From Nitrobacter vulgaris (GTDB taxonomy: Bacteria; Pseudomonadota; Alphaproteobacteria; Rhizobiales; Xanthobacteraceae): a stretch of DNA of 64,000 nt. The position numbers were made by a program, and so were the translations under genes. Within the stretch, counting starts at the first letter, position 1. Every line of letters starts with the position of its first letter. Of this stretch, positions 13,991 to 24,273 are shown piece by piece. Where the stretch lies: positions 1 through 64,000 of the forward strand of contig NZ_MWPQ01000039.1 in the NCBI RefSeq assembly GCF_002028545.1, given 5' to 3'. The notes beneath the pieces are model-generated. The model was not told where the DNA came from. It was given only the letters and a program-made list of their open reading frames with translations, and made no database searches.

Positions 13991-14889
13991 GAAAGCACAT
14001 GGCCCAATCCCGAAATGAACATCGCCTCATTAACCGGCGTCGTGATGGCGTCGCGCCGTCCGGTCAGAAGCGCGGTGGCAATGGCCCGCGAGTCGTCGCT
14101 GAGAACAAGACGGATGCGGGCGTCGATGGTATCGCGCAACTCCTGCATCAGCGCGGCATAGCGCAACGCGAGCCCACCACCATGCGGAGGGCTCACGGTC
14201 TTGATGGTGCCCATGACGAAGCCGGACGCGCCAATGCCATGAAAATACATATCGCGGGCGAAGTCGTAGCTTCCTGGCCGTACAGGCGTAAGCGGCGGCT
14301 GCAATCGCGCTTTCAACTCCACGAAGCTCCCAACGGCGGGCGCGGCACCCTTCCTGACCGACAGCCGCACGCGATCGAGCTTGATGTGCGACCGCCGATT
14401 ATCCATCCGAACGACGCGCAGAACAAATCTATCGGTCCGCTCGCGCACCTCGCTGGTTTCGACGAAGCCCTGGAGCAAGGGCGTGTACATCGGCCGCGTC
14501 AGGACAACGTGGGAAACCTGGGCCGTCTTGATCGTGGCGACGGCAAATCCTGCGGCGACCGCCGCGACCATGACAGCGGCGGCAAACATCCGATGCCGGC
14601 GCAAGAGCAGCGCCACCACAAACAGAGCTACGGCGGTCGCGGAGACAACCCAGAGAACGGGCTCGTGATCGGCCGAAAAATAGATCGCAATACCTGTGCC
14701 AAATGCCACCGGTACCCACGGCAAGAGTTGGCCGGCTGCCGCTTCCGCGCCAGCCCAGGCTCGCAGCCGCGCCACCATTGCCGGTAAGGTGCCCGAAGGC
14801 GTTTGTGAAGGAGCAGCGACGGCTTGCCGCGTCGGCCACGTTCCTGCGTACCCTCCCCTCCGATCGCGAGCCCTGCCCCGCTCCGCCAT
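13978..14889 (-). pseudogene. comEC: comEC/rec2, 5' part, cut off by the mobile element
   Basis: The first 303 residues of a ComEC-type DNA channel protein. The N terminus has hydrophobic segments and a DUF4131 region (LQGFVETSEVRERTDRFVLR, FVELKARLQPPLTPVRPGSY). The competence domain begins with DSRAIATALLTGRRDAI and GLGHVLSISG, and then the reading stops. In intact proteins this motif continues (typically LH-M/V) into several membrane helices and a metallo-beta-lactamase domain, so about 60% of the protein is missing. The missing part should lie at the far left end of the element, beyond position 1. The remaining piece would not make a working DNA uptake channel. Confidence 0.8.
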
Positions 14890-14975
14890 CCGGCTGCCCC
14901 TTCACGCCCTCGCGGCGATGCTAGCGGAAGAGGCTGCACGGCGAACAGTGGAACGGATACGGAATACCGGCGAAA

Positions 14976-16655
14976 TCAGGAGCCGGTCGCCGCAACCTTG
15001 GCCCAGGTGTCGCGCAGGCCGACCGTCCGGTTGAACACAAGGCTGCCGGGAGACGAATCCTTATCCCGGCAGAAATAGCCCTGCCGTTCGAACTGCACTG
15101 AACCTCCGTCATCCTCTCGGGCGAGAGCGGGCTCAACCATGCAGCCGGACAGAGTTTGAAGCGATTGCGGATTGAGTTGGGATACGAAGTTCGCCGCGTC
15201 GGGCTGCTCGGTATCGAACAGATGACCGTAAAGTCTGATCTCGGCCGGCACGGCGTCCGCCGCGTTCACCCAATGCATTGTGGCCTTCACCTTTCGGCCG
15301 TCAGGCGCATTGCCACCTTTGGTCGCCGGATCGTAGGTGCAGCGGAGTTCGAGCACTTCACCCGCGGAGTTCTTCACCACATCGCGGCATGTGATGAAAT
15401 ACGCATATCGCAGCCGCACTTCCTTGCCCGGCGACAAGCGGAAGAACTTCTTCGGCGGATTTTCCATGAAATCTTCCTGCTCGATATAAATCTCGCGCCC
15501 GAACCGCATCCATCGGGTGCCCTGCGAGGGATCATCGGGATGGTTCACTGCCTCAAGCTCCTCACTCTGGCCTTCCGGATAATTCTCGATCACGACCTTG
15601 AGTGGACGCAACACGGCCATGCGACGCGGCGCGTTCCTGTTGAGAGCCTCTCGAACGGCGAAATCGAACATTCCGACATCGACGGTACTGTTCGCTTTCG
15701 CAACGCCAATCCTCTTGATGAACTCTCGCAGCGCCTCAGCCGGCACACCGCGCCGCTGGAGGCCCGCAAGCGTGGGCATGCGAGGATCGTCCCAGCCCGC
15801 AACGTGACCACCGCGAACCAGTTCGGTCAGCACCCGCTTCGACAAAAGCGTATACGTGACGTTGAGCCGTGCAAATTCGTACTGATGCGGTCGCGACGGC
15901 ACCGGAAGATTGTCGAGAAACCAGTCATAGAGTGGCCGATGATCTTCGAACTCCAGCGTGCAGACGGAATGCGTGATGTGTTCGATCGAGTCGGACTGTC
16001 CATGGGCGAAATCGTAGCTCGGGTAGATGTTCCACGTGTTTCCCGTGCGCGGATGATGGGCGTGTAGAATCCGGTAGAGCACGGGATCGCGCAGGTTGAT
16101 GTTGCCGGACGCCATGTCGATTTTCGCACGCAGTACCCGCGCGCCATTGGGAAATTCTCCGGCCCGCATCCGCGCGAACAGGTCAAGATTCTCATCAGTC
16201 GGCCGGTCGCGGAACGGGCTGTGTCTGCCAGGTTCGGTCAGCGTACCGCGAGCCTGGCGGATCTCCTCCTGTGTCTGATCGTCGACATAGGCCTTTCCTG
16301 CGCGAATGAGGTGCTGCGCCCAGGCGTAGAGCTGTTCGAAATAGTCCGAGGTATAATAGAGGTGTGTTCCCCAATTGAAGCCCAACCAGCGGACGTCGCG
16401 CTGGATCGCGTCGATGTATTCCTGCTCCTCCTTGGTCGGATTGGTGTCGTCGAAGCGGAGATGGCAACGTCCGCCGAAATCATCGGCAATGCCGAAATTC
16501 AGGCAGATCGATTTGGCGTGCCCGAGATGCAAATAGCCATTCGGCTCCGGCGGAAACCGGGTGACGATGCTCTTGTGCTTTCCGGACGCAAGGTCAGCGG
16601 CCACGATATCGCGTATGAAATCCCGGCCCGCTTCCGCAGTCGATTCGTCGGTCAT
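14976..16655 (-). CDS. glnS: Glutaminyl-tRNA synthetase
   Basis: A 559-residue class I synthetase that charges tRNA-Gln. The nucleotide-binding HIGH motif appears as [11 protein letters not shown] (about 39-49) and the KMSKS loop as TYTLLSKR (about 270-277). The C-terminal beta-barrel anticodon domain follows ([20 protein letters not shown] onward), ending [10 protein letters not shown]. The length equals the usual bacterial enzyme. The start follows the family (before [15 protein letters not shown]). It is divergent from gltX with about 210 bases between, which must hold both promoters. Having both GlnRS and a GluRS suggests direct glutaminylation rather than only the amidotransferase route. 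Confidence 0.96.
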   Translation of the reverse strand: MTDESTAEAGRDFIRDIVAADLASGKHKSIVTRFPPEPNGYLHLGHAKSICLNFGIADDFGGRCHLRFDDTNPTKEEQEYIDAIQRDVRWLGFNWGTHLYYTSDYFEQLYAWAQHLIRAGKAYVDDQTQEEIRQARGTLTEPGRHSPFRDRPTDENLDLFARMRAGEFPNGARVLRAKIDMASGNINLRDPVLYRILHAHHPRTGNTWNIYPSYDFAHGQSDSIEHITHSVCTLEFEDHRPLYDWFLDNLPVPSRPHQYEFARLNVTYTLLSKRVLTELVRGGHVAGWDDPRMPTLAGLQRRGVPAEALREFIKRIGVAKANSTVDVGMFDFAVREALNRNAPRRMAVLRPLKVVIENYPEGQSEELEAVNHPDDPSQGTRWMRFGREIYIEQEDFMENPPKKFFRLSPGKEVRLRYAYFITCRDVVKNSAGEVLELRCTYDPATKGGNAPDGRKVKATMHWVNAADAVPAEIRLYGHLFDTEQPDAANFVSQLNPQSLQTLSGCMVEPALAREDDGGSVQFERQGYFCRDKDSSPGSLVFNRTVGLRDTWAKVAATGS

Positions 16656-16869
16656 TGTGTGCCTTTCACTCCGGGCCTATGTGCCAAATCCACGCGCAGC
16701 CGCCAAGGGCTGAGATACCGGCAAACTGGGAAACGGCGCCGTCCCGGCGTTCCGCGTAGAGATAGAAACGGACAAAATATCCCTTCACTACATTGACGCC
16801 GCGAAGCAGGCCAGTTAGCCGTTCATGCGAATCCCGATACCCTCTTCCGAAGTGTCAGATCCACCAAAA

Positions 16870-18294
16870 ATGACCGCACCCGTCGTCACCCGTTTCGCCC
16901 CGTCACCGACCGGCTTTCTTCACATCGGGGGGGCGCGAACTGCGCTGTTCAATTGGCTCTATGCGCGCAAGCACGGCGGCATGATGCTGCTCCGGATCGA
17001 GGACACCGATCGCGCGCGTTCCACGCCGGCGGCCATCGATGCGATCCTTGACGGGCTGAAGTGGCTGGGTATCGAGTGGGACGACGAAGTCGTGTACCAG
17101 TTTTCCCGCGTTGCGCGCCATCGCGAGATCGCTGAGCAGTTGCTCGCCGAAGGCAAGGCTTACCGATGTTATGCAACGCCGGAAGAGCTGTCCGAGATGC
17201 GCGAGAAGGCGCGGGCCGAAGGTCGTGCCAAGCTTTACGACGGCCGTTGGCGCGATCGCGACGAGTCCGAAGCACCGCCAGGCGTCAAGCCAACCATTCG
17301 CCTCAAGGCGCCTCTGACCGGTGAAACCGTGATCGAGGATCAAGTTCAGGGACGCATTGTTTGGCAGAACGAGAACCTCGATGACCTCGTGCTGCTGCGC
17401 GGCGATGGCACGCCGACCTACATGCTCGCCGTCGTTGTCGACGACCGCGACATGGGCGTGACACACATCATTCGCGGCGACGACCACCTCATCAATGCAG
17501 CCCGCCAGAAGCAGATATACGATACCCTTGGATGGTCTCTCCCGACGATGGCCCACATTCCGCTTATCCATGGCCCCGACGGCTCGAAGCTTTCCAAGCG
17601 TCACGGCGCCTTGGGAGTCGATGCCTATCGCGCGATGGGATATTTACCGGTGGCACTTCGCAACTATCTGGTTCGGCTCGGCTGGAGCCATGGCGATCAG
17701 GAGATCTTCTCCACACAGGAAATGATCGACGCGTTCGATCTGTCTGCCATTGGACGCTCCGCTGCACGCTTCGACTTTGCCAAACTCGAAAACCTCAACG
17801 GCCATTATATTCGCAGTTGTGACGATCGTGCTCTGGTGACCTTGTTCGAGAATGCGCTCGATTACGTTCCGCGCGGAACGGACATCAAGCCGAAACTCAA
17901 CGAGGTTACACGAGCGCAACTCCTGCGCGCGATGCCGGGACTCAAAGAGCGGGCCAAAACCCTGATCGAATTGATCGAGGGCGCTCGATTTATCTTCGCA
18001 GATCGACCTTTGACGATGGAATCCAAAGCCGCCGCGTTGCTGACGCCGGAGATACGCACACTGATCGGAAGGCTTCGCGCGGTCCTTGAATCGGTTACTT
18101 CGTGGAGCGCGGAAACGACCGAAGCCGCGATGCGGACTTTTGCTGAACAAAACAATCTCAAACTCGGCGCTATCGCGCAGCCGCTTCGAATCGCGTTGAC
18201 CGGTCGAACGACATCGCCCGGCATATTCGACGTCCTCGCTACGCTCGGAAAAGAGACGTGTTTGGCTCGGCTTGGCGATCAAAGTTCACCGTAA
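16870..18294 (+). CDS. gltX: Glutamyl-tRNA synthetase
   Basis: A 474-residue class I synthetase charging tRNA-Glu. HIGH motif: [14 protein letters not shown] (about 11-24). KMSKS motif: [10 protein letters not shown] (about 237-246). A cysteine-lacking zinc region and an alpha-helical anticodon-binding end follow (TRTFAEQ-like helices, [15 protein letters not shown]). The start at MTAPVVTRF is chosen by family comparison; an in-frame ATG 45 bases earlier is possible, but its extra 15 residues ([15 protein letters not shown]) are not typical. gltA follows 140 bases on, in the order known from related genomes. Confidence 0.95.
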   Translation: MTAPVVTRFAPSPTGFLHIGGARTALFNWLYARKHGGMMLLRIEDTDRARSTPAAIDAILDGLKWLGIEWDDEVVYQFSRVARHREIAEQLLAEGKAYRCYATPEELSEMREKARAEGRAKLYDGRWRDRDESEAPPGVKPTIRLKAPLTGETVIEDQVQGRIVWQNENLDDLVLLRGDGTPTYMLAVVVDDRDMGVTHIIRGDDHLINAARQKQIYDTLGWSLPTMAHIPLIHGPDGSKLSKRHGALGVDAYRAMGYLPVALRNYLVRLGWSHGDQEIFSTQEMIDAFDLSAIGRSAARFDFAKLENLNGHYIRSCDDRALVTLFENALDYVPRGTDIKPKLNEVTRAQLLRAMPGLKERAKTLIELIEGARFIFADRPLTMESKAAALLTPEIRTLIGRLRAVLESVTSWSAETTEAAMRTFAEQNNLKLGAIAQPLRIALTGRTTSPGIFDVLATLGKETCLARLGDQSSP

Positions 18295-18434
18295 CGCCCA
18301 CCATCCGATTTTTGGCGATCTTGCGGTGCACATAGCAATACGATACCCCTTTGCGCGGCGCTTTGTAACGGCCGACTAGTCTCCTCATCGAGAGACCAGG
18401 CGATCCGCAACGATCTCATCGGGGGGGCTTCACG

Positions 18435-19736
18435 ATGAACGCAACGAGCACAAAAACCGCAACGTTGACGGTCGAGAATAAGAGTTACGAGTTCCCCGTC
18501 CTGAGTGGCACGGTCGGACCGGATGTCATCGACATCGCCAAGCTTTACGCGCAGGCCGGCTTGTTTACTTACGACCCGGGATTCACGTCCACCGGCAGCT
18601 GCCAATCCAAGATCACCTATATCGATGGTGACGAAGGCGTACTCGAATATCGCGGTTATCCGATCGAGCAACTCGCGGAAAAAGGCGATTTCCTCGAGAC
18701 CTGCTATCTGCTGCTCTACGGTGAGCTGCCCACGACGTCGCAGAAGAGCGATTTCGACAAGCGTGTCATCCACCACACCATGGTCCATGAGCAGATGACG
18801 CGGTTCTTCCAAAGCTTCCGCCGCGATGCTCATCCCATGGCGGTCATGGTGGCTGCGGTCGGCGCGCTTGCCGCCTTTTATCACGACTCCACTGACATCA
18901 ACGATCCCAAGCAGCGCATGGTCGCGTCCATGCGTATGATCGCGAAAATGCCGACACTGGCTGCGATGGCCTACAAATATACGATCGGCCAGCCGTTCAT
19001 CTATCCGAAGAACTCCCTGAGCTTTGCCGAGAACTTCCTCTATATGTGCTTCGCCGTGCCGTGCGAGGACTACAACATCAACCCTGTTCTGGCGAACGCG
19101 CTCGACAAGATCTTCATTCTGCATGCTGACCACGAGCAGAACGCATCGACATCGACCGTGCGCATCGCAGGCTCCTCAGGTTCGAATCCATTCGCGTGCA
19201 TTGCCGCCGGCATCGCCTGCCTGTGGGGACCCGCACACGGCGGCGCCAACGAGGCGGCGCTAACCATGCTTTCTGAAATCGGAACCGTGGACAGGATTCC
19301 GGAATTCATCGACAGGGTGAAGGACAAGAACAGCGACGTCCGGCTGATGGGATTCGGACATCGGGTCTACAAGAACTACGATCCCCGCGCGAAGATCATG
19401 CAAAAAATGTGTCACGCGGTGCTCAACGAAACGGGTCATGGCAATGATCCCATGCTCAAGGTAGCGCTGGAGCTCGAAAAGATCGCTTTGAACGATGAAT
19501 ATTTTATCGATCGCAAACTGTATCCCAACGTCGACTTCTATTCGGGCCTTACTCTGAAAGCGATGGGCTTTCCGACCTCGATGTTCACGGTGCTGTTCGC
19601 GGTCGCGCGCACCGTCGGCTGGATCAGCCAGTGGAGCGAGATGATCGAGGATCCGCAGCAGAAGATCGGTCGCCCACGGCAGCTGTATACCGGCGCGACC
19701 CGGCGCGATTACATCGACATGGCCAACCGCAAGTAG
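18435..19736 (+). CDS. gltA: Citrate synthase (type II)
   Basis: A 433-residue enzyme of the Gram-negative hexameric type. It condenses acetyl-CoA with oxaloacetate to start the citric acid cycle. Catalytic His and Asp lie in [11 protein letters not shown] (about 230-240), [14 protein letters not shown] (about 262-275) and [13 protein letters not shown] (about 307-319), and the late Asp region in [15 protein letters not shown]. All are intact and the length is as expected. GGGGGG lies shortly before ATG. A dispersed repeat starts at its stop codon and separates it from the convergent lpxB gene. Confidence 0.97.
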   Translation: MNATSTKTATLTVENKSYEFPVLSGTVGPDVIDIAKLYAQAGLFTYDPGFTSTGSCQSKITYIDGDEGVLEYRGYPIEQLAEKGDFLETCYLLLYGELPTTSQKSDFDKRVIHHTMVHEQMTRFFQSFRRDAHPMAVMVAAVGALAAFYHDSTDINDPKQRMVASMRMIAKMPTLAAMAYKYTIGQPFIYPKNSLSFAENFLYMCFAVPCEDYNINPVLANALDKIFILHADHEQNASTSTVRIAGSSGSNPFACIAAGIACLWGPAHGGANEAALTMLSEIGTVDRIPEFIDRVKDKNSDVRLMGFGHRVYKNYDPRAKIMQKMCHAVLNETGHGNDPMLKVALELEKIALNDEYFIDRKLYPNVDFYSGLTLKAMGFPTSMFTVLFAVARTVGWISQWSEMIEDPQQKIGRPRQLYTGATRRDYIDMANRK

Positions 19737-19798
19737 TTTTCGAGCGAAGTGGAATCCGGTTCGCGTGAAGAAAACGCGTCAAATCCAAAAGCTGGAGT
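19737..19798. repeat. Dispersed palindromic repeat, family A, copy 1
   Basis: Core: TTTTCGAGCGAAGTGGA, CCGGTTCGCGTGAAGAAAACGCGT. It fills the gap between convergent gltA and lpxB. Related copies lie at 30442-30540, 39198-39248 and 50459-50564. I recall this sequence as very frequent between genes in Bradyrhizobium and its relatives. Confidence 0.75.
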
Positions 19799-19801
19799 CT
19801 T

Positions 19802-20995
19802 CTACCGTTTCCGCCCGCGCGACTCCCGTATGACCTCGAGCACGATATCGGCCGCGCGCTCACTCGGCGAACGCTGCCCTGTGGACATGATCGTATCGAG
19901 CTTGGCAAAAGCCTCGAGCTGAAGCTGCCGCATCGGTGAATCTGTCAGAACCTCCCGCAGCGCCGGCGCAAGATTCCGGGCTGTACAATTTTCCTGGAGG
20001 AATTCCGGGATGACATTCTCACCGATCACGAGATTGGCCAGAATGACCGATGATACACGAACGACGCGCTGCGCGATCCACGCTTCCACCCTGCCCCCTT
20101 TGTAAGCAGCAACCATCGGAACGCCGGCCAAGGCAAGCTCGAGCGTCACGGTGCCTGACTTGGCGAGTGCCGCGCGCGCCGCGCGAAACGCGGCGCGCTT
20201 GTCATCGTCGCCGACCAGGATCCTTGGCCGACGCGGCCAGTTCGCGACGGCTATTGTGATCTCGTCGACGAGATGCGGCATTGTGGGCAAAATTACATCG
20301 ATCTCGGGGGCGCTCTGTCGCAACACCTCGATGGTCTCGCCGAAGACGGAGAGGTGATGGCGGATTTCACTACGCCGGCTCCCGGGCAATACCAGAAGCG
20401 TCGGAGCTACCGCATCGCGCCGCCGACGTTCCTCGGCGTCCGGCCGCAGCACTCCAACCTGCTCGAGTAGCGGATGGCCGACATAGGTGCAGGGCGGACC
20501 TTCAAGCCTGCGATACGCTTCCGGTTCGAATGGTAGCAGCGCCAATACGTGATCGACATAGCTACGCATGGCCCGCGCCCTGCCGGGCCGCCAGGCCCAC
20601 ACCGAGGGGGAGACGTAATCCACGATCGGCAAGCCGCGCCGCCGGGCGCGCACGCGTCGCGCCACGCGGTGGGTGAAGTCGGGACTGTCGATAATGACGA
20701 GCATGTCCGGCGCAGCCGCGATAACGGCATCCGCTGTCTCGCGTATCCGCCGCAGGATCATGGGAAGCTGCTTCACCACGGCCGCGAATCCCATGATCGA
20801 CAGATCTTCGATCGGGAACAACGACACGAGACCTTCGCGCGCCATTGACTGACCGCCGACGCCTTCGAACCGCACAGTGTCGCCGAGCCGCCGCCGCAAA
20901 GCTTTCATCAGGCTGGAGCCGAGGCGGTCGCCGGACTCTTCCGTTGCAATGAGAAATATTTTTCGGGAGTGATCTGCTGACGCCTTGTCCGGCAT
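19802..20995 (-). CDS. lpxB: Lipid-A-disaccharide synthase
   Basis: A 397-residue glycosyltransferase (family GT19) that joins UDP-2,3-diacylglucosamine and lipid X to form the lipid A disaccharide at the inner face of the cytoplasmic membrane. Family marks: IATEESGDRLGSSLMKALR at the N terminus, GFAAVVKQLPMILRRI, IIDSPDFTHRVARRV, YVSPSVWAWRPGRA (about 127-140), LLVLPGSRRSEI (about 195-206). It lies at the 3' end of the lpx cluster and its first base overlaps the stop region of lpxI, so the two are coupled. LpxI makes its substrate. Confidence 0.96.
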   Translation of the reverse strand: MPDKASADHSRKIFLIATEESGDRLGSSLMKALRRRLGDTVRFEGVGGQSMAREGLVSLFPIEDLSIMGFAAVVKQLPMILRRIRETADAVIAAAPDMLVIIDSPDFTHRVARRVRARRRGLPIVDYVSPSVWAWRPGRARAMRSYVDHVLALLPFEPEAYRRLEGPPCTYVGHPLLEQVGVLRPDAEERRRRDAVAPTLLVLPGSRRSEIRHHLSVFGETIEVLRQSAPEIDVILPTMPHLVDEITIAVANWPRRPRILVGDDDKRAAFRAARAALAKSGTVTLELALAGVPMVAAYKGGRVEAWIAQRVVRVSSVILANLVIGENVIPEFLQENCTARNLAPALREVLTDSPMRQLQLEAFAKLDTIMSTGQRSPSERAADIVLEVIRESRGRKR

Positions 20996-21852
20996 TATGC
21001 AGACAGCCCGACAACGAACAGGTTTGATGCGTCCGCCTCGCCGACCAGCGCCTGTGGTTCTGCGACGAGCGTATTCCCGGCGACAACGGCCAGTCCGGCT
21101 AGCCCGGCGGCGGCCGCATTTTTGATGGTTTGCGGACCTAGCGTCGGCAGATCGTAGCGCAAGTCCTGTCCGTGCTTTGGTGCCTTTACGAGCACGCCGC
21201 GCTGGGCCCTGGCACGGATTCGTCCGTTGGCACGCAGTTGGGCGATACGAGCCAAAAGCGCGTCCGTTCCTTCGATTCCCTCCACGCCGACCACATGACC
21301 GTCGATTACAACGACAGCCTGCCCGACGTCGAAGGGACTGAGGGCGCGCAGCATGTCCAGCCCCTTGGCTATGTCACTGGCCGCGGATTGATCCGGCGTT
21401 TTCCGGGTCAGGCATCCGGCAGGCATCAGCAGATCCGGCGCGATGTCCTTGATCCCCACCATTCGAAAACCGTCGCGTTCCAGAATGCGACCGATCCCTG
21501 ACAGCAAATGGTCATCGCCACCCCGAAACGCCGCCAAAACATGTCCCATCACCCGGACGGTTCCCCAGTCCAGGCGAATCTCCGACAGCGCCGGGCGAAC
21601 CAGCGTCCCGATGAAAATCAGATCTCGGCAGTTTTCCGCGCGCAACAGCCGCACAACCTTTCCGATCTGGCCGACCGCGATCCAGTGATGTGTGAAATGC
21701 GACACCTTTTCCGGGTCGCATACGCCCTTCAACGCGAAGAAGACGGGTTTGAGACCTCGCGCGGTCAGCGAATCGGCAACCGCGAACGGCAATACTCCGC
21801 CGCCGGCGATCAAGCCGATCGGCGAGGAAATACCCGAAACACGATCAGTCAT
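20995..21852 (-). CDS. lpxI: UDP-2,3-diacylglucosamine pyrophosphatase, LpxI type
   Basis: A 285-residue DUF1009 protein. LpxI hydrolyses UDP-2,3-diacylglucosamine to lipid X and takes the place of LpxH in alphaproteobacteria. Visible family features: IGLIAGGGVLPFAVADSL (about 12-29), HHWIAVGQIGKVVRLLRAE, FRGGDDHLLSGIGRILERDG and DLPTLGPQTIKNAAAAGLAG. Asp residues in the last two motifs are likely catalytic in the family. I start at MTDRVSG: GGAG precedes it and it clears lpxA by 19 bases, whereas an upstream start would overlap lpxA. Confidence 0.93.
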   Translation of the reverse strand: MTDRVSGISSPIGLIAGGGVLPFAVADSLTARGLKPVFFALKGVCDPEKVSHFTHHWIAVGQIGKVVRLLRAENCRDLIFIGTLVRPALSEIRLDWGTVRVMGHVLAAFRGGDDHLLSGIGRILERDGFRMVGIKDIAPDLLMPAGCLTRKTPDQSAASDIAKGLDMLRALSPFDVGQAVVVIDGHVVGVEGIEGTDALLARIAQLRANGRIRARAQRGVLVKAPKHGQDLRYDLPTLGPQTIKNAAAAGLAGLAVVAGNTLVAEPQALVGEADASNLFVVGLSA

Positions 21853-21871
21853 GACTAACACGCCGACTCCG

Positions 21872-22678
21872 CTATGCAGATCTGTTCGCGCCGCCCTCCG
21901 GCAGACAGAGAGGACGATGTTTATCCTCGCCAATAAACGTCAGTATCTCCGCAATAGCAGGATCGTCTGACGCATGTGATTGGACACGCTGGAGACGATC
22001 TGCAAAGAGACCCGGCCCGTAAAACAGTTCCTGATAGAACGACCTGACCTTGACGAGACGCTCGCGGGTGAACTTGCGGCGTCTCATGCCGACAACGTTA
22101 AGGCCCTCAAGATGCCCATGCTGGCCATTGACGAAGCCGTAGGGAATAACATCGCCACGGATGCCCGTGAGGCCGCCGATCATAGCCTGCCTGCCGATAC
22201 GTGCGAATTGATGCACGGCAGAAAGACCGCCGATATAGACGAAATCCCCGACTTTGCAGTGTCCGCCCAGCGTTGCCGAATTGGCAAAAATCACGTCATC
22301 GCCGACCTGGCAGTCGTGGCCGACATGGCTGTAACTCATGAAGAACCCACGCGCGCCGATGCGTGTAACGCCGACATCCTTGGGTGTGCCGACGTTCATC
22401 GTCACACTTTCACGGATCGTGCAGCCATCGCCAATCTCAAGGCGCGTCGGCTCGTTCCCATAACCCATATCCTGTGGCGCGCCACCAAGCGCCGCGAACG
22501 GATAGATCGTGCAATTGGCCCCGATAGTTGTGTGTCCCGTGATGGACACATGCGAGATCAGGCGACAGTTCGGACCGAGGACGACGTGGGGACCAACCGT
22601 GCAGAACGGCCCAATCTCGGTCGATTCTCCAATCACGGCGCCAGCTTCAATCCGGGCGGTAGGATCGATCCTGCCCAT
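21872..22678 (-). CDS. lpxA: UDP-N-acetylglucosamine acyltransferase
   Basis: A 268-residue hexapeptide-repeat enzyme that adds the 3-O acyl chain to UDP-GlcNAc, the first step of lipid A synthesis. The left-handed beta-helix repeats run from about residue 6 (IDPTARIEAGAVIGESTEIG) to about 185. The catalytic His is likely in MSYSHVGHDCQVGDD (about 118-132). A helical C-terminal domain follows (VVGMRRRKFTRERLVKVR). The start MGRIDP overlaps the fabZ stop by one base (TGATG), so expression is coupled. The order fabZ-lpxA-lpxI-lpxB is the usual one in this family. Confidence 0.96.
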   Translation of the reverse strand: MGRIDPTARIEAGAVIGESTEIGPFCTVGPHVVLGPNCRLISHVSITGHTTIGANCTIYPFAALGGAPQDMGYGNEPTRLEIGDGCTIRESVTMNVGTPKDVGVTRIGARGFFMSYSHVGHDCQVGDDVIFANSATLGGHCKVGDFVYIGGLSAVHQFARIGRQAMIGGLTGIRGDVIPYGFVNGQHGHLEGLNVVGMRRRKFTRERLVKVRSFYQELFYGPGLFADRLQRVQSHASDDPAIAEILTFIGEDKHRPLCLPEGGANRSA

Positions 22679-23133
22679 CAGTCGGTCAGCATCGCGCCGA
22701 CGTCCGCCTCGGCGACGACCACGCCGTTCACCTTGGCATCGCCGTGAAACCACCACATCGTCTTACGGCGCCCGATGCTGCGCATGTGATACTCGACAAT
22801 ATCGCCGGGCATGACTGGTTTGCGAAACTTGCATTTATCGATCGTCAGAAAATAAACCGCGCGCGGCTTTTCCGTGCCCTCCACCGACATAATGCCGATG
22901 ACGCCCGCCGTCTGCGCCATCCCCTCGATCATAAGCACTCCCGGATAAACCGGTCGTTCCGGAAAATGCCCCTGGAACGCAGGCTCGTTGACCGTGACGT
23001 TCTTCACGCCGACCCCGCTATGGTCGGCCCGAATATTGAGAACCCGGTCGATCAGCAAAAACGGATAACGATGAGGAAGGGTCTTGAGAATGGTGGCAAT
23101 GTCCACATGCTCGAACCTGACCGGCGACTCCAT
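22678..23133 (-). CDS. fabZ: 3-hydroxyacyl-ACP dehydratase
   Basis: A 151-residue hot-dog-fold enzyme that removes water from 3-hydroxyacyl-ACP in fatty acid elongation. The catalytic His is in [13 protein letters not shown] (about 16-28) and the catalytic Glu in [17 protein letters not shown] (about 62-78). FabZ and LpxA draw on the same 3-hydroxyacyl-ACP pool, which explains their coupling here. The gene sits 31 bases after lpxD and one base into lpxA. Length and motifs are typical. Confidence 0.96.
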   Translation of the reverse strand: MESPVRFEHVDIATILKTLPHRYPFLLIDRVLNIRADHSGVGVKNVTVNEPAFQGHFPERPVYPGVLMIEGMAQTAGVIGIMSVEGTEKPRAVYFLTIDKCKFRKPVMPGDIVEYHMRSIGRRKTMWWFHGDAKVNGVVVAEADVGAMLTD

Positions 23134-23164
23134 TACTCAGCACCTCGATCCTTCATTCGGTAAT

Positions 23165-24241
23165 TCAATCCTTCGGAGCGGCTTTGGCCGATCCGGCATT
23201 AGGAGCACCATTGCGCGCCAGGCGCTCCACTGCAAAGAGTTCGCGGTACCATTGCTTGGTCGGCTTCGCGAAATAACCGCCCCAGCGACCGTTCGGGGGG
23301 ATATCGTCCTTGACCCCGCTCATGGCAGTGACCTGCGCGCCATCACCGATGTGAAGGTGGTTGTTGATCCCGACCTTGGCGCCCAACGCCACATTGTCGC
23401 CGATCGTCAGGCTGCCCGCCAGGCCGATCTGCGCCGCCAGCAGGCAACGCCGGCCGATCGTCACGTTGTGCCCGACCTGAACCTGGTTATCGATTTTTGT
23501 CCCCTCTCCGATAACCGTGTCGCGCAGGCTGCCGCGGTCAATGGTCGTACCCGCGCCGATTTCGACATCGTTCTGGATCAGCACGCGTCCGGTCTGCGGG
23601 ACCTTCACATGACCTTCCGAGCCAAAGAAAATGAAACCGTAACCGTCCTGCCCGATATGGCAGCCCGGGTGGATGAGAACATTGTTGCCGATAAAGGCAG
23701 CCTGAATCGTCGTTCCTGCACCGACGTTGCAGTTTCTGCCGATCCGGACGCCTGGGCCAATCACAGCACCAGAACCGATAACCGAACCAGTCCCGATCTG
23801 CACTTCCGGACCGATCACCGCCAACGGATCGATCACGACTTCGTCTTCGAGATGCGCAGACGGATGTATGACGGCGGATTCAGCGATAGCCGCGTTATCA
23901 AACCAGGACTGCGGTCGCAACACATCGTCATGAAAATCACGAGCGATGCTTACGAACGCACGAAACGGAGCTTTCGAACGCAGAACCGCCACATGAGCCG
24001 GAACATCAGCTTCGAAACGCGGACCTACCAGACAGGCACCCGCCTTCGTCGCCGCAAGTTGCGCGGTATATTTGTGGTTGTCAAAAAACGCGAGATGCAT
24101 AGGGCCGGCCTGATCGAGTGAGGCCAAGCCGACAATCCGAAGGTCGCTCCGGGACGCATCGACCAACTGCGCTCCCGTCGATGAGGCTATCTCCGCCAAA
24201 GTCAGCGGCGGCGGCCGCTTAAAGAATGCCGGTTGCGTCAT
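23165..24241 (-). CDS. lpxD: UDP-3-O-acylglucosamine N-acyltransferase
   Basis: A 358-residue enzyme adding the second (amide-linked) acyl chain in lipid A synthesis. The N-terminal uridine-binding domain (about 8-110; [20 protein letters not shown]) is followed by hexapeptide repeats (about 115-310; [20 protein letters not shown]). A catalytic His is likely in [13 protein letters not shown] (about 250-262). A helical tail ends the protein. I chose ATG at MTQPAFF. A GTG ten codons upstream ([10 protein letters not shown]) overlaps the bamA end and cannot be excluded. It continues the - strand bamA-lpxD-fabZ-lpxA order. Confidence 0.93.
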   Translation of the reverse strand: MTQPAFFKRPPPLTLAEIASSTGAQLVDASRSDLRIVGLASLDQAGPMHLAFFDNHKYTAQLAATKAGACLVGPRFEADVPAHVAVLRSKAPFRAFVSIARDFHDDVLRPQSWFDNAAIAESAVIHPSAHLEDEVVIDPLAVIGPEVQIGTGSVIGSGAVIGPGVRIGRNCNVGAGTTIQAAFIGNNVLIHPGCHIGQDGYGFIFFGSEGHVKVPQTGRVLIQNDVEIGAGTTIDRGSLRDTVIGEGTKIDNQVQVGHNVTIGRRCLLAAQIGLAGSLTIGDNVALGAKVGINNHLHIGDGAQVTAMSGVKDDIPPNGRWGGYFAKPTKQWYRELFAVERLARNGAPNAGSAKAAPKD

Positions 24242-24273
24242 TCCATCCGTCGCGGTTCGCGCAGTGGTCACGC

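Noticed and set aside
13975-14787. 270-residue open frame on the + strand
   Set aside because: It lies antisense to the comEC piece, has no family-like motif and mirrors its codon pattern; it is a shadow of a GC-rich gene.
23084-24121. 345-residue + strand open frame
   Set aside because: Antisense to lpxD; the apparent repeats in it only reflect the hexapeptide repeats of LpxD.
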